A stretch of DNA of 64,000 nucleotides, taken from assembly GCA_963665555.2 (NCBI GenBank), contig OY762308.1:2480001-2544000 (forward strand), written 5' to 3'. The notes below the pieces were generated by a model, which did no database searches, was not told the origin of the DNA, and saw only the letters and a list, made by a program, of their open reading frames with translations. This DNA comes from CAXXXW01 sp963665555. GTDB lineage: Bacteria > Pseudomonadota > Alphaproteobacteria > Thalassobaculales > Thalassobaculaceae. Positions 16,038 through 25,429 of this stretch are shown here, piece by piece (the first letter of the stretch is position 1; each line of letters opens with the position of its first letter). Position numbers and translations under genes: made by a program.

Positions 16038-16632
16038 CGGGCGGCCGGGCGGCGCGGAGGCGGCGGAGCAGGGCGACCGCCTCTTCCGGGCCGTCGGCGA
16101 TAGCGGGGATCGCCCCGTGCTCCGGCTTCACGAAGCCGGCGGCCTCGGCGTGGCGGAGCAGCGCCAGGAACGGGTCCCAGTAGCCCGCCACGTTCGCCAG
16201 CACGATCGGCTTGTCCGAAACGCCGAGCTGGCGCCACGTCATCGCCTCGACCGTCTCGTCGAAGGTGCCGAGGCCGCCCGGCAGCGCGACGAAGCCGTCC
16301 GCCCGGTCGTGCATCAGGCGCTTGCGCTCGTGCATCGTCTCCGTCACGACCAGTTCGTCGATGCCGTCGTGGCCGACCTCCCAGTCGCGCAGGAAGCGCG
16401 GGATGATCCCGGTCACCCGCGCGCCGGCGGCGAGCGCGGCGTCGGCCGCCAGCCCCATCAGGCCGACCCGCCCGCCGCCGTAGATCATCTCCGCCCCGGC
16501 CCGGCCGAGCGCGGTTCCCAGCCGCGTCGCGGCGTCGCGGTAAACCTCCGCCACCGCGCCGGAGGAGCCGCAGAACACGCAGATCGCCGGCCCGCCGCGC
16601 GCGCCCCCGTCGCCCCTGTCGCCCCCGTCCAT
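16030..16632 (-). CDS. LOG family (TIGR00730) Rossmann-fold protein
   Basis: A 200-residue protein with the LOG signature PGGLGTFDE and the preceding GFVAL strand, plus CVFCGSSGAV and YGGGRVGLMG near the N-terminus. Family members act as nucleotide 5'-monophosphate nucleosidases (cytokinin riboside phosphoribohydrolase activity) and were formerly labelled lysine decarboxylases. The ATG at 16632 follows a GGAGGG site. It lies 23 bp after the quinone oxidoreductase gene and probably shares its transcript. Confidence 0.88.
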   Translation of the reverse strand: MDGGDRGDGGARGGPAICVFCGSSGAVAEVYRDAATRLGTALGRAGAEMIYGGGRVGLMGLAADAALAAGARVTGIIPRFLRDWEVGHDGIDELVVTETMHERKRLMHDRADGFVALPGGLGTFDETVEAMTWRQLGVSDKPIVLANVAGYWDPFLALLRHAEAAGFVKPEHGAIPAIADGPEEAVALLRRLRAARPPVS

Positions 16633-16655
16633 CGCCGCGCCCTCCCGCCGCCGGT

Positions 16656-17687
16656 TCAGACGCCCAGCGCGCGGGCTTCCGCGCCCATGACGAGCGCCAC
16701 CCGGCCGGTCGCCTCGCGGCCGAGCACCGCCGCCATCGCCTCCTGGAACCGCTCCAGCGGGAAGACATGCGAGACGCGCGGCCGCAGCCGGCCTTCCCGA
16801 TACCAGCCGAACAGCCGCTCCATGCCCTCGCGCATCCGGGGCGCGTAGGCCTCGCGCATGTCGCGCGGACTCCAGCCCATGTAGTAGCCGAGGTTGAGGC
16901 CGCACACCGTGATGTTCTTGACCAGCAGGATGTTGGCCGGGATTTGCTGGATCGTCCCGCCGGCGAAGCCCACCGGCATGATCCGCCCCTCCGGCGCGAT
17001 GCAGCGCAGCGATTCGGCGAACACATCGCCGCCGACGGGATCGTAGACGGCGTTCGCGCCCAGCCCGCCGGTCAGGTCCAGCACCGCCTCGCGGAAGCCG
17101 CCCTCGCGGTAGTTGATCGCGTGGTCGGCGCCGTGTTCGCGCGCGATGGCGAGCTTTTCGGCCGACCCGGCGGTGGCGATGACCGTCGCGCCGAGGATTT
17201 TACAGATTTCGACCGCCGCCACGCCGACGCCGCCGGCCGCGCCGTGGATCAGCGCCGTCTCGCCCTCGCGCACGCGCAGCAGGTGCGGCCAGACCATGGC
17301 GGCGTAAGAGGTGGCGTAGGAGTTGGTGAAGCAGATCGCCTTGTGGAAGGGCAGGTCGTCCGGGATGGCGAAAACATTGGCCTCGTGCGCCACCGCCTCC
17401 TCCGCCTGGCCGCCCCAGTCGAGCACCGCGATGACCCGGTCGCCGGGCCGGAACCGCCCGGCCTCCGGCGCGACTTCCGTGACGACGCCCGCGACCTCGG
17501 TCCCCGGCACGAAGGGCAGCGGCGGCTTGCGCTGGTACTTGCCCGCGACCACCAGCGAGGTGGCGAAGCTGACGCCGGCCGCGCGGGTCTCGATCCGCAC
17601 CCGGTGGGGGCCGAGTTCCGGCCGGGGGCATTCTTCGAGCGCCAGGTTCTCGAACGCCGTCCACTCCCTCACCAGCACGCCCCGCAT
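16656..17687 (-). CDS. NADPH:quinone oxidoreductase (zinc-independent MDR family)
   Basis: A 343-residue medium-chain dehydrogenase/reductase. The GroES-like domain is residues 1-130 (FVPGTEVAGVV), and the NADPH-binding Rossmann motif HGAAGGVGVAAVEI lies around residues 148-161. Cys ligands of zinc alcohol dehydrogenases are absent, so this is the quinone reductase/zeta-crystallin type. A GGGAG site precedes the ATG. It occupies the place downstream of trmB where rimP-nusA are often found in related genomes. Confidence 0.86.
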   Translation of the reverse strand: MRGVLVREWTAFENLALEECPRPELGPHRVRIETRAAGVSFATSLVVAGKYQRKPPLPFVPGTEVAGVVTEVAPEAGRFRPGDRVIAVLDWGGQAEEAVAHEANVFAIPDDLPFHKAICFTNSYATSYAAMVWPHLLRVREGETALIHGAAGGVGVAAVEICKILGATVIATAGSAEKLAIAREHGADHAINYREGGFREAVLDLTGGLGANAVYDPVGGDVFAESLRCIAPEGRIMPVGFAGGTIQQIPANILLVKNITVCGLNLGYYMGWSPRDMREAYAPRMREGMERLFGWYREGRLRPRVSHVFPLERFQEAMAAVLGREATGRVALVMGAEARALGV

Positions 17688-17754
17688 CCCGACGCTCCCC
17701 CGCCCGTTCGTCGATTGGCCGGCGCCGCCCGCCCGGCGGCCCGGCGGGCGCACT

Positions 17755-18498
17755 CTACGCGCTTCCCGCGCCGGGAGCGACCCCGGCCCGGCGGAACCGC
17801 AGGAAGGCCGGGGCGCGGCCGGCCGCGACCGCCTTGGCCTCATAGCGGGTGGGCGGCCAGTCGGGCGGGCGGGCGCGCCAGTCCGCCGGCCGCTCGGCGA
17901 GCCATTCGAGGCCGGGCCGCGCGGTCGTCCGCTCCAGCATCCAGCGCAGGTAGGCCGGGTCGTCGGTCGCCAGCCGCAACTCGCCGCCCGGCCGCAGCAG
18001 CCGCTCGAACCCGGCGACCGTCTCCCATTGCACGATCCGCCGGGCGGCGTGCCGGCGCTTCGGCCAGGGATCGGGGAACAGGATGTCGAGCCGCGCGAGG
18101 CAGGCGTCCGGCAGGCGCGGCAGGAACGGGCGCGCGTCGTCGGCGAGGACGCGGATGTTGGAGAGGCCGCGCTCCTCGACATGGCGCAGCAGGCTGGCGA
18201 CGCCGTTGATGTAGGGTTCGCAGCCGATAAAGCCCACATCCGGCGCGCGCGCGGCCTGCCAGGCGAGATGCTCTCCCGCGCCGAAGCCGATCTCCAGCCG
18301 GACCTCGCGCGGCGGCTTGTCGAACAGGGCGCGCGGGTCGATCCGCTCCGGCAAGGCGGCGGGATCGATGGCGAGCGCCGAAAGCCGGTCGCGCAGCAGC
18401 GCGCGCAGGCCGGCGCGCGGCCGCCTTCCCCTTCGCCGCCCGCGGAAGACCGGACGCGGCCCGGCCTCCGGCCCGCCGGTCTCCGCCGCCGCCGGCAC
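17755..18498 (-). CDS. trmB: tRNA (guanine-N7-)-methyltransferase
   Basis: A 247-residue SAM-dependent enzyme that methylates G46 of tRNAs. The SAM loop LEIGFGAGEHLAWQA, the catalytic DILFPDPWPKRRH segment and the C-terminal PPTRYEAKA are all present. There is no ATG in the right place; the GTG at 18498, 15 bases after the metK stop, fits family length and position. Its ribosome binding site is weak, so translation may be coupled to metK. Confidence 0.92.
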   Translation of the reverse strand: MPAAAETGGPEAGPRPVFRGRRRGRRPRAGLRALLRDRLSALAIDPAALPERIDPRALFDKPPREVRLEIGFGAGEHLAWQAARAPDVGFIGCEPYINGVASLLRHVEERGLSNIRVLADDARPFLPRLPDACLARLDILFPDPWPKRRHAARRIVQWETVAGFERLLRPGGELRLATDDPAYLRWMLERTTARPGLEWLAERPADWRARPPDWPPTRYEAKAVAAGRAPAFLRFRRAGVAPGAGSA

Positions 18499-18512
18499 GG
18501 CGCGGCCCGGCG

Positions 18513-19676
18513 CTACAGGCCCTTGAGGTCGTCCGCCAGGTCGAGCCTCTCCCAGGAGAAGCCGCCATCCGGCTCCGGCGCGCGGCCGAAATGCCCGTAG
18601 GCGGCCGAGCGGGCGTAGATCGGCCGGCTGAGGCCGAGGCGCTCGCGGATCGCGCGCGGCGACAGGTCCACCGCGTCCTGGACGCGCGCCGACAGCGCCG
18701 CCTCCGGGACCCGCCCGGTCCCGTAGGTCTCGACCAGCACCGAGAGCGGCCGCGACACGCCGATGGCGTAGGAAAGCTGGATCGTGCACCTGTCCGCCAG
18801 GCCGGCGGCGACGATGTTCTTGGCGACCCAGCGGGCGGCGTAGGCGGCGGAGCGGTCCACCTTGGTCGGGTCCTTGCCGGAGAACGCGCCGCCCCCGTGC
18901 GGCGCCGCGCCGCCGTAGGTGTCCACGACGATCTTGCGCCCGGTCAGCCCGGCGTCGCCGTCCGGCCCGCCGATCACGAAGCGGCCGGTCGGGTTCACGT
19001 AGAACTCCGCCTCCGGGCACATCCAGCCCTCGGGGAGGACCTTCTCGACGAAGGGGCGCACGATCTCGCGCACCTCGTCCTGGCCGAGGCCGGGGTCGTG
19101 CTGCGTGGAGATCACCACCGAGGTCGCGCCGACGGGCCTGCCGTCCTCGTAGCGCAGGCTCACCTGGCTCTTCGAGTCGGGGCCGAGGCCCGGAACGGCG
19201 CCGGCGCGCCGCGCCGCCGCCATCTCGCGCAGGATGGCGTGGGAGAAGTGGATCGGCGCCGGCATCAGCGCGTCGGTCTCGAGGCGCGCGTGGCCGAACA
19301 TGATGCCCTGGTCGCCCGCCCCCTCGTCCTTCTCGCCGGCGGCGTCCACGCCGATCGCGATGTCGCTCGACTGCCCGTGCAGCAGGATTTCGACGCCGCA
19401 GGTCCGCCAGTGGAAACCGTCCTGCTCGTAGCCGATGTCGCGGATGGCGGCGCGCACCGCCTCCTCGATCCGCTCGTGCGTGACGCCGGCCGGGCCGCGC
19501 GTCTCGCCGGCGAGGATGACGCGGTTGGTGGTCGCCATGGTCTCGCAAGCGACCCGGCTCGCCGGGTCGGCGTCGAGGTAGAGGTCGACGACCGTGTCGG
19601 AAATCCTGTCGCAGACCTTGTCCGGGTGGCCCTCGGAAACGGATTCGCTGGTAAAGACATAGCTTCCCTGGGCCAC
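18513..19676 (-). CDS. metK: S-adenosylmethionine synthetase
   Basis: A 387-residue enzyme that makes SAM from methionine and ATP. Family motifs are complete: FTSESVSEGHPDKVCDRISD at the N-terminus, the GAGDQGIMFGHA hexapeptide region and the GGGAFSGKDPTKVDRSAAY P-loop-like segment. It lies in the conserved lnt-metK-trmB order. The 73-bp gap to lnt holds no recognisable SAM riboswitch and lacks the small HTH regulator often seen here. Confidence 0.97.
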   Translation of the reverse strand: MAQGSYVFTSESVSEGHPDKVCDRISDTVVDLYLDADPASRVACETMATTNRVILAGETRGPAGVTHERIEEAVRAAIRDIGYEQDGFHWRTCGVEILLHGQSSDIAIGVDAAGEKDEGAGDQGIMFGHARLETDALMPAPIHFSHAILREMAAARRAGAVPGLGPDSKSQVSLRYEDGRPVGATSVVISTQHDPGLGQDEVREIVRPFVEKVLPEGWMCPEAEFYVNPTGRFVIGGPDGDAGLTGRKIVVDTYGGAAPHGGGAFSGKDPTKVDRSAAYAARWVAKNIVAAGLADRCTIQLSYAIGVSRPLSVLVETYGTGRVPEAALSARVQDAVDLSPRAIRERLGLSRPIYARSAAYGHFGRAPEPDGGFSWERLDLADDLKGL

Positions 19677-19749
19677 CGCGCGCCTCCGCTCCCCCGATCG
19701 CGCCCGGCCGGCGCGCCGCGCGTGTCATGGCCGGAATCGCGCGGACGGG

Positions 19750-21411
19750 TCAAGCGGATTCCGGCCGGCCGCCCGCGCGCCGCCGCGCCGCCGCGAGGAG
19801 GAGCGGGAGAAGGCCCGCCGCCAGCGCGGCGAGGTAGATCGCGTCGCCCCAGCGGGCGTAGAGCGGGGGCGGGTCGAGCGCGCGCGGCAGGCGGGCGTCG
19901 ATCGCGCCGGTCCGTTCGAGGCCGAGTTCGACGACGCCGCGGCCCAGCGCGTCGTACACGCCGGAAATCCCGGTGTTGGCCGCGCGGATCAGCGGCAGCC
20001 CCTCCTCGATGGCGCGCATCCGGGCGATGGCGCTGTGCTGGAAGGGGCCGGCGCTGCGCCCGTACCAGGCGTCGTTGGTCAGGTTGAGCAGGGCGGCGGG
20101 CGGCGGGCCGTCGCGGTCCACGACCTCGCCGGGGAAGATCGCCTCGTAGCAGATCAGCGGGGAGACCGGGCCGAGGCCGGGGACCGCGATCGTCCGCCGG
20201 CCGGGGCCGGCGTCGAAGTCGAGGAAGTTCGCGACGATGGCCGGGATCGGGATCCATTCCCTGAACGGCAGGAACTCGCCGAAGGGCACCAGGCGGGCCT
20301 TGTCGTAGCGCGCCGTCGGGTTGCCTTCGCCGTCCAGGACCAGCATCGAGTTGAAGAGGAGGATGTCCCGGTTTTCCTCGTCGTCGACGGCCGAGGGCGC
20401 GCCGGCGACGAGGCCGCCCCCGGCGGGAACGGCCGTGGCGATCGCCCGGCGCAGGCCCCATTTGCGGTTGAGGAAAGTCGGGACGGCGGTCTCCGGCCAG
20501 ACGACCGCGGTCGGCCGCGTTCCCGCCGCCACGCCCGGCCCGCGCGCCGCCGGCTCCTCCGTCTGGCTCAGCGCGAGATAACGCGCGAGATGCGCGTCGC
20601 GCAGGTCGCGCCGCCATTTCAACCGCTGCGGGATGTTGCCCTGCACCACGCGGACGACCGCCGTTCCGTCGTGGGCGGGGGGATGGGCCAGCAGCCGGGC
20701 GGCCCCGCCGGCCCACAGCGCCGCCGGGACGCAGAGCAGCACCAGCGTCGCCGCCATGGCGGCGCCCCGCCCGCGCCATCCCTCCGGGCCGACGATGAGC
20801 GCCGGCGCGGCCGCGACCGCGAGCACGGCCAGGCTCAACCCCGGCGCGCCCAGCCACGCCGCCGCCTGGCTCGGCGCGTCGAAGGCCGAAAGCGCGTAGG
20901 CCGGGAGGTTCCACGGGAAACCCGTGAACATGTGGCCGCGCGCGTAGTCCGAAAGGCTCCAGAGCAGGATCGCGGCGACCGCGCGCCCCGGCCCCGGCCG
21001 CGACAGCGCCGGCGCGAGCGCGAGCGCGGCCGCCGGGAACAGCGCCAGCAGCGCCGGCAGGCCCAGGACCGCCGACGGCATGGCCCAGGCGAAGCGGCCG
21101 CCGTCCACCAGCATCGCGTTGGGGATCCAGTACAGCCCGGCGAGGTGGTGGCCGAAGGCGAACAGCCAGCCGGTCCAGGCCGCCTCGGCCGCGCGGCTCC
21201 GCCCGTCGAGCCGCCAGGCCAGCGCCGCGAAGGCGAACAGGCCGAGCAGCAGGTGGACCGGCGGCAGGGCCAGCGCCGTCGCCGCGCCGAGGCCGACGGT
21301 CAGCGCCGCGCCGCGCCAGCCGGACGCCCGCGCGACGGCGCCGGCCAGCCGAACCGGGGCGTCCGGGCGCGCGGCCGCCGGGCCGGCGGGCCGGCGCGCG
21401 GCCTCAGCCAT
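19750..21411 (-). CDS. lnt: Apolipoprotein N-acyltransferase
   Basis: A 553-residue inner-membrane enzyme that adds the third acyl chain to lipoproteins. About six to eight hydrophobic helices fill residues 30-260 and a last one lies at the C-terminus. The nitrilase domain holds the catalytic triad: Glu in VVWPETAVPTF, Lys in YDKARLVPFGEF and Cys in PLICYEAIFPG. The start overlaps the end of corC by eight bases, showing tight coupling. Confidence 0.95.
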   Translation of the reverse strand: MAEAARRPAGPAAARPDAPVRLAGAVARASGWRGAALTVGLGAATALALPPVHLLLGLFAFAALAWRLDGRSRAAEAAWTGWLFAFGHHLAGLYWIPNAMLVDGGRFAWAMPSAVLGLPALLALFPAAALALAPALSRPGPGRAVAAILLWSLSDYARGHMFTGFPWNLPAYALSAFDAPSQAAAWLGAPGLSLAVLAVAAAPALIVGPEGWRGRGAAMAATLVLLCVPAALWAGGAARLLAHPPAHDGTAVVRVVQGNIPQRLKWRRDLRDAHLARYLALSQTEEPAARGPGVAAGTRPTAVVWPETAVPTFLNRKWGLRRAIATAVPAGGGLVAGAPSAVDDEENRDILLFNSMLVLDGEGNPTARYDKARLVPFGEFLPFREWIPIPAIVANFLDFDAGPGRRTIAVPGLGPVSPLICYEAIFPGEVVDRDGPPPAALLNLTNDAWYGRSAGPFQHSAIARMRAIEEGLPLIRAANTGISGVYDALGRGVVELGLERTGAIDARLPRALDPPPLYARWGDAIYLAALAAGLLPLLLAAARRRAGGRPESA

Positions 21412-22306
21412 CGCCGTCCGCGTCCGCCGGGGGCCGCACCCGCACCGATTTCAGCCGCCTCGGATCGGCTTCGAGGATTTCGAACTCCAGCCCGCTCGCG
21501 TGGCGGATGATCTCGCCGCGCCGGGCGATCCGGCCGGCGAGCGCGAAGACCAGCCCGGCCACCGTGTCCACCTCCTCGCGCTCCTCGCGGGTCAGCACGC
21601 CGCCGACCAGCTCCTCCAGCTCCTCGACCGTCGCGCGCGCGTCGGCGACGGCCGAGCCGTCGGCCTGCCTTACGATTTTCGGCCCCTCGACCTCGTCGTG
21701 CTCGTCCACGATGTCGCCGACGATCTCCTCCACCAGGTCCTCGATGGTGATCAACCCGTCGATGCCGCCGAACTCGTCCACCACCAGCGCGAGGTGGCGG
21801 CGCGCCATCCGCATCTCGTGCAGCAGGTCGAGGGCGCGGATGGTCGGCGCGACGAAGAGCGGCTCGCGCGCGAGTTCGGCCAGCGTCGCGGTCTCGGCGG
21901 CGGCGACGCGGGCCAGCACATCCTTGATGTGGACCATGCCCACGATGTCGTCCAGCGTCCCGCGATAGACCGGCAGGCGGGAATGCGCCGCCTCCGCCAT
22001 GCGTTCCGCCAGTTCGGGAAGCGGCGTTTCGATCTCGACCGCCACGATGTCGGCGCGCGGCACCATGGCGTCCCGCGCCGCGATGTCGCGCAGGCCGAGC
22101 ACGTTGCGGATCAGCGCGCGCTCGTGCGCGTCGATCTCCACCTCGTCGGCGCCGCCGTCCTCGATCAACTCCTCGATCGTGTCGCGCATGGTCGCGCCGT
22201 TCGACAGCAGGCCGAGCGCGCGCAGGGCGCGCCGGGCGGCGGCGACCAGGCCGGCGCCCTCCTCGCGCGCGGCGTCGGCGGCCGCGCGGTGCGCGGCGCC
22301 CGTCAT
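21404..22306 (-). CDS. corC: CorC/TlyC-type CBS-domain protein
   Basis: A 300-residue cytosolic protein with a pair of CBS domains (about residues 80-200, with VPRADIVAVEIETPL and VVDEFGGIDGLITIEDLVEE) and a C-terminal CorC_HlyC domain. No transmembrane DUF21 segment is present, matching CorC rather than the full HlyC/CorC exporters. It is linked to magnesium/cobalt efflux or envelope homeostasis in relatives. It overlaps ybeY by four bases and lnt by eight. Confidence 0.9.
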   Translation of the reverse strand: MTGAAHRAAADAAREEGAGLVAAARRALRALGLLSNGATMRDTIEELIEDGGADEVEIDAHERALIRNVLGLRDIAARDAMVPRADIVAVEIETPLPELAERMAEAAHSRLPVYRGTLDDIVGMVHIKDVLARVAAAETATLAELAREPLFVAPTIRALDLLHEMRMARRHLALVVDEFGGIDGLITIEDLVEEIVGDIVDEHDEVEGPKIVRQADGSAVADARATVEELEELVGGVLTREEREEVDTVAGLVFALAGRIARRGEIIRHASGLEFEILEADPRRLKSVRVRPPADADGDG

Positions 22307-22896
22307 TGCGCGTCCTCCGGCGCGCCGGGCGCGGAAAGGACATAGGGGTCCGGCGCGCCGAGGCCGGCCAGCACGCGAACCTCCAGCGCCTCCATCTCCG
22401 CCGCTTCGGCCTCGTCGTCGTGGCCGTGGCCGAGCAGGTGCAGGCAGCCGTGGACCGCGAGGTGGCGCGCGCGGTCGCGCGGATCGAGGCCGAGGCGCGC
22501 GCAGTCCCGGCGCACGGCGCCCAGCCCCAGCACGATGTCGCCCAGCGGCCAGTCCACGCCGGCGGCCGGCGGCGGGCCGGCGGGGAAGGAGAGCACGTCG
22601 GCCGGCCGGTCGCGGCCGCGCCAGCGGCGGTTGAGGTCCCGGGTGCGCGCGTCGCCCGCCAGCAGCACGCAGACCTCGCCGCGCCGCCCGCCCGCGCCGG
22701 GGGCCGCCGCCGCCAGCGCCGCCGCCACGGCCTCGCGGCACACCGCCTCGACGCCGGGGCAGGCGCGGCGCCAGTCCGCGCATTCGACGGAGACCGCCAC
22801 GCGCGGCCCGCCGGCGGCGGCCGGGCCGGGGTCCGGGTCTTCCGGAACCGGAGCCGGCGCGGCCGGCGCGGCCGGCGCGGCCGCCCCGCCAGTCAT
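22303..22896 (-). CDS. ybeY: Endoribonuclease YbeY (rRNA maturation)
   Basis: A 197-residue zinc ribonuclease needed for 16S rRNA 3'-end processing. The metal site HGCLHLLGHGHDD (HxxxHxxxxxH) and the upstream ADVLSFP motif are diagnostic. The N-terminus is extended by about 30 Ala/Pro-rich residues encoded by a low-complexity GGCGCG tract. It overlaps phoH and corC by four bases each. Confidence 0.94.
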   Translation of the reverse strand: MTGGAAAPAAPAAPAPVPEDPDPGPAAAGGPRVAVSVECADWRRACPGVEAVCREAVAAALAAAAPGAGGRRGEVCVLLAGDARTRDLNRRWRGRDRPADVLSFPAGPPPAAGVDWPLGDIVLGLGAVRRDCARLGLDPRDRARHLAVHGCLHLLGHGHDDEAEAAEMEALEVRVLAGLGAPDPYVLSAPGAPEDAQ

Positions 22897-23918
22897 CGCG
22901 CGCCTCCGCCCCGGGCGGCCCGGGCGGCGCCGTCGCGGCGGCCGTAGGCGTCCACGATCCGCGTCACCATCGAATGGCGCACCACATCGGCCGGCGAAAA
23001 CTCGACGACGCCGACGCCGGGAACCCCGCGCAGCACCTCCAGCGCGTCGGTCAGGCCGGACTTCGCGCCGGCCGGCAGATCGACCTGCGAGAGGTCCCCG
23101 GTCACGCTCATGCGCGAGTTCTCGCCCAGTCGGGTCAGGAACATCTTCATCTGGACGGGCGTGGTGTTCTGCGCCTCGTCCAGGATGACGAAGGAGTTGG
23201 CCAGCGTGCGCCCCCGCATGAAGGCGAGCGGCGCGACCTCGATCTCGCCCGCCGCCAGCATCCGCTCGGCCCGCTCGCCCGGCATCATGTCGTAGAGCGC
23301 GTCGTAGAGCGGGCGCAGGTAGGGATCGACCTTCTCGCGCATGTCGCCGGGCAGGAAGCCGAGCCGCTCGCCCGCCTCGACGGCCGGGCGGGAGAGGACG
23401 ATCCGGTCCACCTCCCGGCGCTTCAGCATGGCGACGGCGACCGCGACCGCGAGATAGGTCTTGCCGGTGCCGGCCGGGCCGAGGCCGATCGCCAGGTCCA
23501 GCTCCGTCAGCGCGCGCACATAGGCGTGCTGGTTGGGGGAGCGGGGCGCGACCGGGCGCTTCCAGGTGGCGATCGCGCAAGAGCGGTCGGCGAAGCCGGC
23601 GAGGTCGGGGCGGCCGTCCGGGCCGGCGGATCCGCGCGCCCAGTTCACCGCCGCGTCCACCGTGCCGAGGTCCATCCCGTCGCGCCCGCCGTCGTCCTCC
23701 AGGCGGCGGTACAGCGCCTCCAGCGCGGCGCGGGCCATCGGCGCGGCGGTCTCGTCGCCGACGATCTCGATGGTGTTGCCGAAACAGGCGAGCGAGACCT
23801 GGAGCTTCTGTTCGATGCGGGCGAGGTTCCGGTCGTGCTGGCCGAGCAGCAGGGGCAACAGCTTGTGGTCGTCGAATTCCAGCGTCAGCCGGCCGCCGCC
23901 GATCGAAGTCGCGTTCAC
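22893..23918 (-). CDS. phoH: PhoH-like ATPase
   Basis: A 341-residue protein. An N-terminal KH-like/RNA-associated region (LARIEQKLQVSLACFGNTIE) is followed by the PhoH P-loop NTPase with Walker A GPAGTGKTYLA and Walker B SFVILDEAQNTT. It starts with GTG at 23918, with a GGAGGA site, and overlaps the miaB stop as GTGA. In this operon it is thought to serve RNA metabolism together with YbeY. Confidence 0.94.
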   Translation of the reverse strand: MNATSIGGGRLTLEFDDHKLLPLLLGQHDRNLARIEQKLQVSLACFGNTIEIVGDETAAPMARAALEALYRRLEDDGGRDGMDLGTVDAAVNWARGSAGPDGRPDLAGFADRSCAIATWKRPVAPRSPNQHAYVRALTELDLAIGLGPAGTGKTYLAVAVAVAMLKRREVDRIVLSRPAVEAGERLGFLPGDMREKVDPYLRPLYDALYDMMPGERAERMLAAGEIEVAPLAFMRGRTLANSFVILDEAQNTTPVQMKMFLTRLGENSRMSVTGDLSQVDLPAGAKSGLTDALEVLRGVPGVGVVEFSPADVVRHSMVTRIVDAYGRRDGAARAARGGGAR

Positions 23919-25336
23919 GGGCGAACGTCCTCCCCTTCCACCGACGCCGGGGCCGCCGCCGCCGCGTCCCCGGCCGTCCCTCCGGCGAGCGCGCGCCCCG
24001 ACAGGCTGTTGGCGAGGCCCGCCTCGATCCGCACGGGGACGATTTCCCCGAGCAGCCGGGGCGGGCCGTCGAAATGCGCCGCCTGCATGTAGGGGCCGCG
24101 CCCGGCCAGTTGCCCCGGCCGCTTGCCCGCGCGCTCGACCAGCACCGGCTGGACCGCGCCCTCGCACGCCTTGTTGAACGCGGCCTGCTGGGCGGCGAGC
24201 AGTTGCTGGAGCGCGCGGAGGCGCTCCGCCTTCGCCTCTTCGGGAACCTGCGGGCGCGCCGCCGCCGGCGTTCCGGGCCGGGGGCTGTACTTGAAGGAAT
24301 AGGCCTGGGCGTAGCCGACCCGCGCGACCAGCCGCACCGTTTCGGCGAAATCGGCGTCGGTCTCGCCCGGATGGCCGACGATGAAGTCGGACGACAGCGC
24401 CAGGTCCGGCCGCGCCTCGCGCAGCCGCTCGACGAGCCGCAGGTAGAAGTCCGCGTCGTGACCCCGGTTCATCGCCCGCAGCACGCGGTCCGAGCCGGAC
24501 TGCGCCGGCAGGTGGAGCCAGGGCATCAGTTGCGGGACATCGCGGTGGGCGTCCGCCAGGTCGTCGTCCATGTCGCGCGGATGGGAGGTGGTGTAGCGGA
24601 TCCGCTCCGCCGCCCCGGCGTCGGCCAGCGCGCGGATCAGCCGGCCGAGGCCCCATTCGCGGCCGTCCGGCCCCTCGCCGTGGTAGGCGTTGACGTTCTG
24701 GCCGAGCAGCACGATCTCCCGCGCGCCCCGCGCCGCCAGGCGCCGCGCCTCGGCCAGAATGTCCGCCGCCGGGCGCGAGACCTCCGCGCCCCGCGTGTAG
24801 GGCACGACGCAGAAGGCGCAGAACTTGTCGCAGCCCTCCTGCACCGTCAGGAAGGCGCTGACGGCCGAGCCGGCCTCCTCCGGCAGGAGGTCGAACTTGC
24901 TCTCGACCGGGAACTCGGTGTCCACCAGGCGGGCGCCGTCCCAGGGCCGGGCGGGCGGCGCGGCGCTCGCGCGGGCGACCATTTCCGGCAGGCGGTGGTA
25001 GGTCTGCGGCCCGAACACCAAGTCGACCCACGGCGCGCGGGCCGCGATCTCCTCCCCCTCCGCCTGGGCGACGCAGCCGGCCACCGCCAGCAGGACGCGG
25101 CGCCCGTCGGCGGCGGCCTCGGTCTTGAGCCGGCGCAGGCGGCCGAGTTCGGAAAACACCTTCTCCGTCGCCTTCTCGCGGATATGGCAGGTGTTGAGCA
25201 CGACAAGGTCGGCGTCGCCCGGCCCGCCGGCCGCGCGCCAGCCGTGCGGCGCCAGCGCGTCCGCCATCCGACCGGAGTCGTAGACGTTCATCTGGCAACC
25301 GTAGGTCTTGACGAAAAGTCGCTTGCCGGAAGACAT
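23915..25336 (-). CDS. miaB: tRNA-2-methylthio-N6-dimethylallyladenosine synthase
   Basis: A 473-residue radical-SAM methylthiotransferase that modifies A37 of tRNAs reading UNN codons. The N-terminal UPF0004 domain carries its three cluster cysteines (TYGCQMN, NTCHIRE, AGCVAQ), the radical-SAM motif is GCDKFCAFC, and a TRAM domain follows near residues 380-440. The ATG at 25336 is chosen over 26 extra residues that do not fit the family. It is the first gene of the miaB-phoH-ybeY-corC-lnt chain. Confidence 0.96.
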   Translation of the reverse strand: MSSGKRLFVKTYGCQMNVYDSGRMADALAPHGWRAAGGPGDADLVVLNTCHIREKATEKVFSELGRLRRLKTEAAADGRRVLLAVAGCVAQAEGEEIAARAPWVDLVFGPQTYHRLPEMVARASAAPPARPWDGARLVDTEFPVESKFDLLPEEAGSAVSAFLTVQEGCDKFCAFCVVPYTRGAEVSRPAADILAEARRLAARGAREIVLLGQNVNAYHGEGPDGREWGLGRLIRALADAGAAERIRYTTSHPRDMDDDLADAHRDVPQLMPWLHLPAQSGSDRVLRAMNRGHDADFYLRLVERLREARPDLALSSDFIVGHPGETDADFAETVRLVARVGYAQAYSFKYSPRPGTPAAARPQVPEEAKAERLRALQQLLAAQQAAFNKACEGAVQPVLVERAGKRPGQLAGRGPYMQAAHFDGPPRLLGEIVPVRIEAGLANSLSGRALAGGTAGDAAAAAPASVEGEDVRP

Positions 25337-25429
25337 GCCGCCCCGCCGCCCCGGAGCCGTCACGCGCCGCCGGCCGAGATGCGATCCGCACCCGTCGTCA
25401 CGGGCATTCCCCATCGGCTCCCGCGCCTG

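Noticed and set aside
19677..19749. Possible SAM riboswitch upstream of metK
   Set aside because: The gap is only 73 bases and I could not find conserved SAM-I or SAM-II core elements.
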